DNA of 43,065 nt from Bacteroidales bacterium (GTDB lineage Bacteria > Bacteroidota > Bacteroidia > Bacteroidales > JAADJA01): positions 1-43,065 of the forward strand of contig JAFGBL010000040.1 in assembly GCA_016933115.1 (NCBI GenBank), written 5' to 3'. The notes below the pieces were generated by a model. That model was not told the DNA's origin. It was given only the letters and a program-made list of their open reading frames with translations, and did not search any database. This document shows positions 8,825-17,614 of this stretch, in pieces (positions within the stretch are counted from its first letter, which is position 1; each line of letters opens with the position of its first letter). Position numbers and translations under genes: made by a program.

Positions 8825-10213
8825 TCAATTGTATAATTTTACATTCACCGATTTTCCCGACTCTACAACAAAGTACTTCTCAACAGTAAATGCAGCCCGG
8901 TTCGAGTATTTCGACCTGTAAATGGCTTTGTAGGTTCCGGGTTGTAAAACCAGGGTTTCGCGTTGCATCTCACTCTCTCTGAAGTTATATACCCACTTGA
9001 GTTCATTGTTTTCCAGCAAATACACACCTCCATAACCACTGGCTTTCTTTTCGATAACGGCAATACCCGGCAACGGGATTTCAATAGTAGTTGTGTGGCT
9101 CTGTTTGATTTGGACATCATCAATGTAAATGCGAGGCAGGGTTAAAATCTCAAGGTCATAAATGCCTGTGATATATTTTTCAGAAGATCCAAATTGCTGC
9201 ACGTTGAGCGTTTGCATTTTGCCATTTTCACGAACAATGCATTTTAAGTCCCGAACAGTTCTGTCACGACTTTCCATTTTCAAGTCAAGATCCCCCTGTG
9301 GCGTTGAAAGAGCTATGGTTGAGTGTTTACCGGGGGTAAGGGTCACACTGTCAAGGCTTCTGGGCGGGATGGTATGGACAACAATATCGTATGCAAGCAA
9401 GGGATCGATAACCAGGGTATCAGGAACTCCTTTATTGTTCATGGTATGAACAAAATTATACTTGATCAGACCTGAGAAATTATCATAAAATGTCATGCTG
9501 ACGTTTGTCTCGGTTGGTTTTCCATAACTGTCCAGCAGGTTCACCTGGGCGGTAGTAGAATTTAATGCCTGGGAAATTACCACATTCAGGGCTTTACTGA
9601 ACTCAGCTTCACTTGATGCATCGAAATAAGTTCCAACGCAATCAAACGCTTCCTGGAAATTACGGCCAATGCCTATAATGAAGGGCTTAAGAACCACACC
9701 TTTCTTTTGCAATTCTTGTGAAACCAAACACGGGTCGCCATCGCATTCTTCCAATCCGTCAGTGATCAGAATAATAATATTCCGGCAATTTTCGCAAGGA
9801 GGAAAGTCTGAACCTGATTGTTCCAACGCATAGGCTATAGGTGTGGTACCCTTTGGTACAACAGATTTGAGTTTGTGCTTGATGGTCGGAATATTATCCG
9901 GCCCGAATGGAACTAACAGCTTTGTATCATTGCAAATTTGAGGTGGAAAATTATACTGGTGGCCATACACACGCAGGGCCAGTTCAATATTTTCAACCGA
10001 TTGCAGACTGTCGAGCAGGTTCGAAAGTAATTTACGGGCAATGGTAATCTTCATGTCGCTTTGCCACCTTCCGTACATACTTTGGGAAGCATCCAGAACA
10101 AACAATATTCGGGCAGTCGGAGGGGGCTTTTCCAGTTCCTCTTCCACCTGGCAAAATACTGTGGACGAGGCAAGAAGGAGAATGATCAGCGTGAAAACAA
10201 GATTAATTTTCAA
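8825..10213 (-). CDS. Secreted VWA-domain protein
   Basis: About 462 residues. A signal peptide (NLVFTLIILLLASSTVFC) ends before QVEEE. The von Willebrand factor A domain follows at about 35-215: the MIDAS motif DASQS is at 41-45, a KGTTPIAYA segment supplies the conserved Thr, and ITDGLEECDGD supplies the conserved Asp. All metal-ligand positions are present, so divalent-metal-dependent protein binding is likely. Residues 220-460 form beta-rich repeats of unknown type with no recognisable enzyme. The start must be a TTG at 10211-10213, because an in-frame stop lies four codons upstream and no ATG exists before the domain. The protein is exported to the periplasm or outer membrane. No partner gene is adjacent: both neighbours are transcribed from other promoters. 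Confidence 0.85.
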   Translation of the reverse strand: MKINLVFTLIILLLASSTVFCQVEEELEKPPPTARILFVLDASQSMYGRWQSDMKITIARKLLSNLLDSLQSVENIELALRVYGHQYNFPPQICNDTKLLVPFGPDNIPTIKHKLKSVVPKGTTPIAYALEQSGSDFPPCENCRNIIILITDGLEECDGDPCLVSQELQKKGVVLKPFIIGIGRNFQEAFDCVGTYFDASSEAEFSKALNVVISQALNSTTAQVNLLDSYGKPTETNVSMTFYDNFSGLIKYNFVHTMNNKGVPDTLVIDPLLAYDIVVHTIPPRSLDSVTLTPGKHSTIALSTPQGDLDLKMESRDRTVRDLKCIVRENGKMQTLNVQQFGSSEKYITGIYDLEILTLPRIYIDDVQIKQSHTTTIEIPLPGIAVIEKKASGYGGVYLLENNELKWVYNFRESEMQRETLVLQPGTYKAIYRSKYSNRAAFTVEKYFVVESGKSVNVKLYN

Positions 10214-10217
10214 GAGC

Positions 10218-10225
10218 CAAAGTTA
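10218..10225 (-). promoter_or_regulatory. Possible -7 element abutting the VWA start codon
   Basis: On the minus strand this reads TAACTTTG, an exact TAnnTTTG match, ending about 4 nt before the TTG start at 10213. If used, the mRNA would begin at or within a base or two of the start codon. No clear -33 element is seen, so this may be chance. Confidence 0.3.
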
Positions 10226-10439
10226 ATTTGAAACAAAATTCATTTATTAACGTTCAGCTTCATAAACTATTATACTGAACGCCCATTGTGAAGCCAAAGG
10301 TATTTGAAATATTTGAAGGATTGTTTTTTTACGGATGAATATTTAAACAATTTTTTGTTAGAAAATTATCAAAGTTCAAAATTTTATATGTACAACAATT
10401 AATACCTTAGCTGCCTTTGGACGTTTGAATATCTTTAGA

Positions 10440-13436
10440 ATGAGGAATACAAGGCATTTATATTTCTTTTTATTTGCTTTAGCACCCTGTTTGATTTTCA
10501 TGAATCAGGGCCTCCAATCTCAATCTAAAATTGATTCCTTGCAGAACAGGTGGGTCGATTCGGTTATGCTATCCCTGAACCTGGAGGAAAAGATCGCCCA
10601 GTTGTTAATGATCAGGACCTATTCCAATAAAGATCCCAAATATTACAGGCAGATTGAAGAAACCATAAAAAAATATCATATCGGTGGATTGTGTTTCTTC
10701 CAGGGTGGGCCGGTGCATCAGGCCAGGCTGACGAACCGCTACCAGGAAATGTCCAGGACGCCTCTGTTTATTGCTATTGACGCAGAATGGGGCCTGGGTA
10801 TGCGGCTCGATAGCTGTTATTCTTTCCCTTTCCAAATGACACTAGGTTCCATTTCAGATGACCTGCTGATATATGAAATGGGGACAGAAATTGCAAGACA
10901 ATTGAAACTTCTGGGCGTTCAGATCAATTTTGCTCCGGTGGTCGATATCAACAACAATCCGGCAAACCCGGTGATCAACAGCCGATCATTCGGAGAGGAT
11001 AAGGTCAATGTCGCCCGGAAAGGTGTTGCCTATATGAAAGGCCTGCAGGATAACGGCATTATTGCTACTGCCAAGCACTTTCCGGGACATGGTGATACCG
11101 GATCGGATTCACACCTGACATTGCCGGTGATCAAATACACAAAGGAAAGAATTGACAGTACTGAACTTTATCCATTCAAGGAATTGATTTCAAACGGGCT
11201 GAAAGGGGTCATGGTTGCACACCTGTTTGTTCCGGAACTTGACAGCTCAATAAATACACCTACCACACTATCTCCAAATGTAGTTACTGACCTGTTGAAA
11301 AAGGATCTGGATTTTCAGGGTTTAACTATCACCGATGCCCTTGACATGAAGGGTGTAACCAATTACTTTAAATCAGGTGAAATCGAACTGAAAGCATTGA
11401 TCGCCGGTAATGATATCCTGTTGTTGCCCCAAAATGTTGAAGAAGCGATTAATCATATAAAATCAGCTGTTGACAACGGAGTTGTTTCCGAAGAAATGAT
11501 TGCCGATCGATGCCGGAAAATCCTGGCCTATAAATACCAGGCAGGTCTTTCGGATTACAAGCCGGTTCAAACCGATTCCTTGTTTGAAAAAATGAATGGT
11601 ATCGAAAATGTGTTGATTTCGAGGAAACTGTTTAAAGCAGCCATCACAGTTGTAAAAAATAAGGAAAACCTGGTTCCATTACAAAGATTTGATACACTCA
11701 GGGTTGCCTGCTTATCAGCCGGATCACCGGAAATTAACCCATTCCAGCAGATGCTTGCCAATTATTGCAAAATTGATTTTTTTAATCTGGGTGATGATTT
11801 TTCTAAAGCCAAAGAGGCATCAATTCTTAATGAACTAAAAAACTACAATCTTGTTATAGCAGGAATTCACGGAACCAATATTTTTCCACAGAGGAATTTT
11901 GGGATATCGAAGCAAATCATCGACCTGACCAGCAAGCTCTCAGATTCTACAAATGTCATATTGACTGTTTTCGCCAGTCCATACAGCTTGAAGATGTTCG
12001 ATCCTGATTCCTCCGGATATACTTCAATCGTTCTGGCACACCAGGACAATCCGGTTGCCAATGAAATTGCAGCACAAATCATCATGGGCGGATTGGATTC
12101 CAAAGGTACCCTGCCTGTGAGTGTTACTGACCGTCTCCCTGTAAATGCCGGTATCCGAACCCAGTCATTAAACCGATTGAGCTATGGACTGCCGGAGGAA
12201 GTCGGAATGAGTAGCAACATACTAAAAAAAGTTGACTCTATTGTTTTAGAAAGTATCTACAAGGAAGCTATTCCCGGATGCCAGATACTGGTTGCCCGGA
12301 ATGGAGAGGTGATATACCAAAAACCTTTTGGTTACCAGACATTCAAAAAAGGAGAGTTTGTCGAAAATGACGACCTCTACGACCTGGCCTCTCTCACAAA
12401 AGTTGCTGCGACTACGCTGGCCGTGATGAAACTGAATGACAATAAAATGATGGATGTCGACCATAAACTTGTTTGGTATCTTCCATTTTTAAGGGGAACC
12501 AACAAGGAGGACATTGTCATCCGTGAGTTGATGGCACACCAAGCGAACCTGCAGCCCTGGATTCCTTTTTACCTGAACACATTGACGGAAAAAGGTGAAC
12601 TGATGCCCAATTATTACAGTTCCAAACTGGATGATTTGCATACTGTAAAAGTGGCTGATAATATCTATATCAGGAATGATTATGAATTTATATTATACGA
12701 CTCAATCATCTACTCAAAATTGAGGAAAAAAAAGGATTACAAATACAGCGACCTCGGATTTTACCTGCTCAAAAAAGCAGTTGAAAATCTCACTAACCAG
12801 CCTTTCGACCGATACGTAGATGAAACATTTTATAAAAAGCTTGGATTGCGTACCATGACTTTCAACCCTATCGAAAAATTTGATCTGAAACGGATCGTCC
12901 CGACTGAAAATGACCAGTATTTCAGAAAGCAGTTGATCCAGGGATATGTCCATGATCCCGGGGCTGCCATGCTGGGAGGAGTATCGGGCCATGCCGGACT
13001 GTTTTCGGATGCCAACGACATGGCCATTATCATGCAAATGTTACTGCAGAAGGGCAATTATGGGGGTATTCAATTTTTTAACCCATCCACGGTTGAAGAA
13101 TTTACCAAACAACAATTCCCGCTGAACAAAAACAGAAGAGGAATCGGGTTCGATAAACCTGAAGTGGAAAACCGCGAAAATGGGCCAACCTGCAAAAGTG
13201 CATCCGACCTGAGTTTCGGACATACCGGTTTTACAGGAACCTATGCCTGGGCCGATCCTGAATACAACCTGGTTTATATTTTCCTTTCAAACCGGATCTA
13301 TCCCACTGCAAATAATACCAAATTGATCAAAATGGACACGCGGACGGCTATCCAACAGGTGCTGTACGAATCCATCGTGAAGGAAAACAAAAAGGCACCG
13401 CATGATGAACTGGGTGCCTTACAAACAGGTGATTAA
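10440..13436 (+). CDS. GH3 beta-N-acetylhexosaminidase fused to a serine hydrolase (beta-lactamase fold)
   Basis: About 998 residues from the ATG at 10440; a TTG at 10425 is a less likely alternative. An N-terminal signal peptide (RHLYFFLFALAPCLIF) precedes a GH3 NagZ-type domain at about 35-370. The NagZ signature KHFPGHGDTGSDSH lies at 212-225 with the Asp-x-His dyad D223/H225, and the nucleophile is D299 in ITDALDM. A GH3 C-terminal-like region spans about 380-570. The C-terminal half is a class-C beta-lactamase/penicillin-binding-protein fold with S651-x-x-K654 (SLTK), a YSD triad in place of YxN, and HTGFTG in place of KTG. NagZ enzymes release GlcNAc from muropeptides, and the serine hydrolase partner suggests peptide or ester cleavage on cell-wall material outside the cytoplasm. 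This fusion is common in Bacteroidota. It is convergent with the barrel/SPOR gene, with a 15-bp gap. Confidence 0.93.
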   Translation: MRNTRHLYFFLFALAPCLIFMNQGLQSQSKIDSLQNRWVDSVMLSLNLEEKIAQLLMIRTYSNKDPKYYRQIEETIKKYHIGGLCFFQGGPVHQARLTNRYQEMSRTPLFIAIDAEWGLGMRLDSCYSFPFQMTLGSISDDLLIYEMGTEIARQLKLLGVQINFAPVVDINNNPANPVINSRSFGEDKVNVARKGVAYMKGLQDNGIIATAKHFPGHGDTGSDSHLTLPVIKYTKERIDSTELYPFKELISNGLKGVMVAHLFVPELDSSINTPTTLSPNVVTDLLKKDLDFQGLTITDALDMKGVTNYFKSGEIELKALIAGNDILLLPQNVEEAINHIKSAVDNGVVSEEMIADRCRKILAYKYQAGLSDYKPVQTDSLFEKMNGIENVLISRKLFKAAITVVKNKENLVPLQRFDTLRVACLSAGSPEINPFQQMLANYCKIDFFNLGDDFSKAKEASILNELKNYNLVIAGIHGTNIFPQRNFGISKQIIDLTSKLSDSTNVILTVFASPYSLKMFDPDSSGYTSIVLAHQDNPVANEIAAQIIMGGLDSKGTLPVSVTDRLPVNAGIRTQSLNRLSYGLPEEVGMSSNILKKVDSIVLESIYKEAIPGCQILVARNGEVIYQKPFGYQTFKKGEFVENDDLYDLASLTKVAATTLAVMKLNDNKMMDVDHKLVWYLPFLRGTNKEDIVIRELMAHQANLQPWIPFYLNTLTEKGELMPNYYSSKLDDLHTVKVADNIYIRNDYEFILYDSIIYSKLRKKKDYKYSDLGFYLLKKAVENLTNQPFDRYVDETFYKKLGLRTMTFNPIEKFDLKRIVPTENDQYFRKQLIQGYVHDPGAAMLGGVSGHAGLFSDANDMAIIMQMLLQKGNYGGIQFFNPSTVEEFTKQQFPLNKNRRGIGFDKPEVENRENGPTCKSASDLSFGHTGFTGTYAWADPEYNLVYIFLSNRIYPTANNTKLIKMDTRTAIQQVLYESIVKENKKAPHDELGALQTGD

Positions 13437-13451
13437 ATCTTTTTCCTTGCT

Positions 13452-14894
13452 TTATTTTAGATCAACCCGTTTTCCATTTTTAAATCCCACAACGAAAGCT
13501 TCTGTCAGGCCTCTTAATTTCATGGAGTTCCTGAGCTTGGCAGCATCGGAATACAATTCAAAATTCCCAACCGAGTAGTGGTACCACCCATCATAAAATT
13601 CTTTAAATACTTCATCTTGGATTTCATAAAGTTCCCTTACAGCCTGGGATGAGGCATAACCATTTATTGAAGCCATGACCTGCACACTATAAGCTACCGG
13701 AATTACAGGCCTGCGATTTTCAACGATCAAATCCCGGTCTTCATAATTTGATCCGACCAATTCTGCAATCGAAATTCGCTCATCATCCTTAAAAGCAACT
13801 ACAAACGCGTCATAAATCCGGTTCCGGGTAACCAGCAGTTTTTTGTATTCACAGGCCTTCCAATATTTGATATGAGAACCCAGGGAATATCGATACCAGC
13901 CATCCTCGAAGGTTTCAGTAATATTTCCGTTTAAGTTGTATTCAGATGAAAGCTGTTCCATATCCATTGGCTTTCTTGAGGCTGCAATCTGTACTTTAAA
14001 AATTACCCCCGGCCAGGGCGAATCATATAAACCCTTTTTCGCATCTTCCTGCTGTATTTTTTCTTCAATACTTAATATTGGTTTGGTATCTTCCTCTTTA
14101 ACTATCGGGATGTTTTCAATATTTTGCTGTGGAATTTCTTCCTGAACGATCAAATTCTGGGGTGGCATTGTAGGTTTCTTATCCTTCCTGCTTCCAATTT
14201 TATAGGTGATTCCAATGAAATTATAACTATAAAAATCAAACCTGAAACCGCCCTCATTGGCATCCAGCTTATCCGACCTGACAGGACGCAGGGTTCCCTC
14301 CACCGAAATATCCCAATATTCGCTCAACCTGAAATCGATCCCTGCGCCAAAAGGAATGACCGGTTCAAGTGTTCGTCCAAATAATCCGCTACCGGTACGA
14401 TTCTCCCCGTTTGAATTCAATTCAACATTTGTTGCATGGCACATTTGATGGGTTTCCCAGTGTGAAAATCCAATTCCTCCCATAGCATAAATTGAGATCA
14501 GCCGGCTCTTTGGTCCCCAAATTAATGAAGACAGGTCAATTTTGGCACTCAGGCTTGTTTCAATTATTTTTGATTCGAACCAAACGGTATCTTTCCGCTT
14601 TGTTCCGGAAAGATCTCCGATGAGCAGCTGGCCTCTCAGTGTAACCGCCGATACCAGCTTTGTCTGGATCATCAGCCCGTAGCCGAACCGCCATTCGCTG
14701 TTGTTGCTGAAGCACCTGTAAAATCGGTAATTATCGGTATCTCCATAAAACAAGTTGGCACCGCCATTGACATTTACCGACCAGCCTGTTTGTAACCCCT
14801 TTTCCGGGTTTTGAGATTGCAAGTTCAAACCTGCCAGGACAAGTATCGTGGCAAGGCTTAAACGAACATAAAGTTTAATTGATAACGGTCTCAT
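13452..14894 (-). CDS. Outer-membrane beta-barrel protein with two SPOR-like repeats
   Basis: About 480 residues from the ATG at 14894; an in-frame ATG at 14918 lies too close to a likely promoter. A signal peptide (RLSLATILVLAGLNLQSQ) is followed by about 220 residues of alternating beta segments, rich in Gly and aromatics (WSVNVNGGANLFYGD, AMGGIGFSHWE, IPFGAGIDFRLSEYWD). This pattern is that of small PorT/OmpA-like barrels and ends with YNFIGITYKIG. A Pro/Glu/Gln-rich linker then leads to two tandem SPOR-like units of about 75 residues (13757-13996 and 13455-13690). Both contain VQ(I/V)xAS, a DGWY(R/H)YS(L/V)G core and AFVV(A/G)FKxxxRI/V. SPOR domains bind denuded peptidoglycan glycan, so the protein may tether the outer membrane to the wall. 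Binding is inferred from fold resemblance only. Confidence 0.8.
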   Translation of the reverse strand: MRPLSIKLYVRLSLATILVLAGLNLQSQNPEKGLQTGWSVNVNGGANLFYGDTDNYRFYRCFSNNSEWRFGYGLMIQTKLVSAVTLRGQLLIGDLSGTKRKDTVWFESKIIETSLSAKIDLSSLIWGPKSRLISIYAMGGIGFSHWETHQMCHATNVELNSNGENRTGSGLFGRTLEPVIPFGAGIDFRLSEYWDISVEGTLRPVRSDKLDANEGGFRFDFYSYNFIGITYKIGSRKDKKPTMPPQNLIVQEEIPQQNIENIPIVKEEDTKPILSIEEKIQQEDAKKGLYDSPWPGVIFKVQIAASRKPMDMEQLSSEYNLNGNITETFEDGWYRYSLGSHIKYWKACEYKKLLVTRNRIYDAFVVAFKDDERISIAELVGSNYEDRDLIVENRRPVIPVAYSVQVMASINGYASSQAVRELYEIQDEVFKEFYDGWYHYSVGNFELYSDAAKLRNSMKLRGLTEAFVVGFKNGKRVDLK

Positions 14895-15027
14895 GTTAAA
14901 TGATTTGACAATTATCATTATAAGTATTTAAAACTGTACCAAACCAAATTTTGATATCGCGTAAAGCGAAATTTCCCTTAAATTCATTAATATTATTGGC
15001 CGGTAGCGATATTTCATTTCAAATTGC

Positions 15028-15075
15028 TAATTTTGCCCGGAATTTCACATTTCCCAACGTGGGATTCGGTTTTTT
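15028..15075 (+). promoter_or_regulatory. -7 element and structured leader of the membrane protein/rhomboid pair
   Basis: TAATTTTG at 15028-15035 matches TAnnTTTG. The leader that follows can fold with CCGgAAT (15037-15043) pairing to ATTCGG (15064-15069) around an inner CCC/GGG hairpin, and is followed by six Ts (15070-15075). This resembles a weak attenuator 18 nt ahead of the ATG, but the internal loop is large and asymmetric, so a regulatory role is uncertain. Confidence 0.35.
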
Positions 15076-15093
15076 CATTTTAAATAAATATTA

Positions 15094-15915
15094 ATGAAAT
15101 CTAAATATAAAAGTCTCTATTGGTGGATATTTTCTGTTGTATTCACATTATTAATTGCATATTATCAACGATCTACCGGGCCGACATATCCAAGGCACGG
15201 CAAGGAAGAAATAGCAGGGGCTACCATCAAATATTCATTGCCCCGTTCATGTGAATCCGGCAAGGATGCCAGGATAATTATCAAGCACGTGCCCGAAGGA
15301 ACTACCGGTGAACTCAGGTACAAGCGGTTTAAAACCAATGATGAATACGCCGTTTTGAAATTCACCCAGGAAGATCAAAATCTGGCTACCGCCCTTCCCT
15401 CCCAACCTCCTGCCGGCAAACTTGAGTACCAGGTTATCATCAAAAATCAAAATACTTACATGGTTCTGAATGAAGAACCTGTTGTGATCCGGTTTACCGG
15501 GCCGGTGCCTGCATATATTCTGATACCCCATATCCTCCTCATGTTCCTGGCCCTGTTGTTCTCAACGCGGACAGGTATAGAGGTTATTTTCAAAGGGGAA
15601 CACGCTTTTCATTACACCCGGTTGACTTTGATTTTTTTATTTTTCGGGGGTATGATCCTTGGACCGGTCGTTCAGAAATTTGCTTTCGATGCTTTTTGGA
15701 CCGGCTGGCCTTTTGGTCAGGATCTCACTGATAATAAAACACTGGTAGCTTTTGCGGCATGGATCATTGCCTTTGTAAGGCTGAGAAAAGACAGGACAAA
15801 ACGAGGATGGGCATTGGCTGCAGCTATTATATTACTTGCTGTATATCTGATACCCCACAGCTTATTTGGTTCGGAACTCGATTATTCAACCGGCGAAATT
15901 GGAACCGGAAATTAA
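15094..15915 (+). CDS. Unknown membrane protein paired with a rhomboid
   Basis: 273 residues, not recognised. One N-terminal membrane segment (about 8-23) is followed by an extracytoplasmic beta-rich domain of roughly 115 residues (30-140) with an immunoglobulin-like flavour (IIIKHVPEGTTGELRYKRF, GKLEYQVIIKN). Four further hydrophobic segments follow at about 144-163, 177-197, 213-228 and 236-255. The segment between the third and fourth carries the striking string WPFGQDLTDNKTLVAF, which looks like a conserved functional loop. It lies 12 bp upstream of a rhomboid protease gene and is almost certainly co-transcribed with it. It could be a rhomboid substrate or partner, but nothing in the sequence proves this. 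Confidence 0.75.
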   Translation: MKSKYKSLYWWIFSVVFTLLIAYYQRSTGPTYPRHGKEEIAGATIKYSLPRSCESGKDARIIIKHVPEGTTGELRYKRFKTNDEYAVLKFTQEDQNLATALPSQPPAGKLEYQVIIKNQNTYMVLNEEPVVIRFTGPVPAYILIPHILLMFLALLFSTRTGIEVIFKGEHAFHYTRLTLIFLFFGGMILGPVVQKFAFDAFWTGWPFGQDLTDNKTLVAFAAWIIAFVRLRKDRTKRGWALAAAIILLAVYLIPHSLFGSELDYSTGEIGTGN

Positions 15916-15927
15916 ACTGTAATTTGA

Positions 15928-16530
15928 ATGACGATATTTTACATCGCAATCACCGTTATTATTTCATTTGTTGCATTTAACAGGCGGGATATTTTTGACA
16001 GGCTCAAGTTCAATGCTTTTGCCATCCACAAGAACAATCAGTGGCACCGCTTTCTGACCTATGGCTTTATCCATGCCGACTGGATTCATCTGGCCATTAA
16101 TATGTTTGTATTTTACTCCTTCGGCAGGATAGTAGAGGAATTGTTCGTGGCAACATTCCAAATAAAAGGATACGTGTTTTACAGCTTGTTATACCTTGGA
16201 GGAATTGCTTTCTCAACGCTATACGATTACGGAAAATATAAGGACAACACTTATTACAATGCAGTTGGAGCCTCTGGGGCAGTTTCGGCCATCGTTTTTT
16301 CAAGTATTATTTTATATCCTATCGGTAAGATATTTCTGTTTTTTATTCCGATAGGCATTCCGGCTCCCATATTTGGCATTTTGTACCTGGTTTATTCTGC
16401 TTATATGGTGAAGAAAGGATCGGACAACATTGGCCACAGCGCTCACTTTTGGGGTGCGATCTTTGGGGTGATATTTACCATTGCCATCAACCCTGATTAT
16501 ATATTTACCTTTTGGGAACAAGTCTTTTAA
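15928..16530 (+). CDS. Rhomboid family intramembrane serine protease
   Basis: A 200-residue, six-segment membrane protein with the complete rhomboid catalytic set: the GASG motif at 114-117 gives nucleophile S116, and H173 in GHSAHFWGAIFG is the general base. H54 and N58 in WIHLAINM match the oxyanion-side His and Asn of TM2. Rhomboids cleave transmembrane substrates within the bilayer. This copy is distinct from the second rhomboid at 35363 (different loops and length) and follows the unknown membrane gene by 12 bp. Substrates are unknown. Confidence 0.92.
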   Translation: MTIFYIAITVIISFVAFNRRDIFDRLKFNAFAIHKNNQWHRFLTYGFIHADWIHLAINMFVFYSFGRIVEELFVATFQIKGYVFYSLLYLGGIAFSTLYDYGKYKDNTYYNAVGASGAVSAIVFSSIILYPIGKIFLFFIPIGIPAPIFGILYLVYSAYMVKKGSDNIGHSAHFWGAIFGVIFTIAINPDYIFTFWEQVF

Positions 16531-16569
16531 CCTGATTAATTTATAAATTTATCGTGTCAAAACCCCGAA

Positions 16570-17607
16570 TTATTTAATTCGGAATCTCCTGCCATAAAAC
16601 AGCCTCACTACGCCTACCTCATAATTCATAGAATTTTTTTGATCCTTTCCCGTATTTCCGCTGAAGGAATCATTACTGACCGTCAGCCCACCGAACGATC
16701 TTTCAGAATTATAAACGAATGCAGCCCTTCCGAGGAACCTTCCGGACAAAAATGAATCTTTTACAGGTTCGCGCAAATCATCGTACCCTACTTCATAATT
16801 TTGAACCGAAACACCTGGAACCAGGGTAAAGGACAAGTAAAATTTTTTCCAGAGCACAAAAGTATGGGTATAGCCAAACGAAATCCCAATCCCAATAACG
16901 TTGACGCGATTGAACAACAGGTCAGGATTGTAGGTTTCAGCCAATTCAGAAGGAACAAACGCCGAATCACCCGAAAGGCTGAAAGCATAGAAAAATCCGC
17001 CCAGTAAAAAAGAACCCGCACTTTTCTTTTGCAGTTCGGTTTGTATAAATGCAGCTTTAGCCGAGTATTTCTTATGTTTAAAAGTATAAATGCAACTTCC
17101 ACCAATCGTTGTGGAGCCGATATCGGGCCGTTGGGGGTAAGGCATCCCCATCTCCCAGTCATCTTTGTATATTTCCGGGTTTTCAATGTAAAAGCCCTGG
17201 TATCGCTGCACGTAAATGTCGATGGCGAGGCTTCGGGTAAAAATGGAGGTTTGAATATCAAAACGGCTGGTTTTACCATAAATATCGTTGTCGTTATTGA
17301 TGAAAGGAAAATTAAATGCCAATCCCAGCCCGAACCATTTGTAGTTTACGGCAACTCCCAGGTTCATACTTTGATTGGGCGAATATTCAACGGTTTCCCC
17401 TTCATGGTTATCCTTTATATCGAACTGGCTGAATTTATTGATCCCATAAATTCTAATGGCCAACCGGTCTGACAGGTCCTTGATATAAACAGTATCCCAT
17501 TTATGCGTTTTAAGCGAATCGTATTGTGGGTATCCAGGTTCACTAATTATTACAACCGTGAAACTTAGTATTAATATTTTTACAAATTGCTTAAACAAAT
17601 CGGTCAT
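16570..17607 (-). CDS. DUF4421 family outer-membrane-like protein
   Basis: 345 residues. An N-terminal signal peptide (KQFVKILILSFTVVIISEPGYPQ) precedes a sequence matching the Bacteroidota family DUF4421: an N-terminal YDSLKTHKWDTVYIKDLSDRL-like start and the SPNQSMNLGVAVNYKWFGLGLAF block. Repeated amphipathic beta-strands follow, ending in a terminal VGVVRLFYGRRFRIK strand. The pattern suggests an outer-membrane beta-barrel of about 12 strands. It starts 7 bp after the stop of the helicase-nuclease gene and is probably translated from the same transcript, though the functions look unrelated. A perfect 8-bp palindrome arm (CCGAATTA-TT-TAATTCGG, 16565-16582) spans its stop codon. Function unknown. 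Confidence 0.82.
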   Translation of the reverse strand: MTDLFKQFVKILILSFTVVIISEPGYPQYDSLKTHKWDTVYIKDLSDRLAIRIYGINKFSQFDIKDNHEGETVEYSPNQSMNLGVAVNYKWFGLGLAFNFPFINNDNDIYGKTSRFDIQTSIFTRSLAIDIYVQRYQGFYIENPEIYKDDWEMGMPYPQRPDIGSTTIGGSCIYTFKHKKYSAKAAFIQTELQKKSAGSFLLGGFFYAFSLSGDSAFVPSELAETYNPDLLFNRVNVIGIGISFGYTHTFVLWKKFYLSFTLVPGVSVQNYEVGYDDLREPVKDSFLSGRFLGRAAFVYNSERSFGGLTVSNDSFSGNTGKDQKNSMNYEVGVVRLFYGRRFRIK

Positions 17608-17614
17608 GAAAATT

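Noticed and set aside
13392-13420. Inverted repeat AAGGCACC/GGTGCCTT at the end of the GH3 fusion gene
   Set aside because: It lies inside the coding sequence and is not followed by a T run.
16565-16582. Palindrome CCGAATTA-TT-TAATTCGG between convergent genes as terminator
   Set aside because: It overlaps the DUF4421 stop codon, is AT-rich and has no T tract; not strong enough to list as a terminator.
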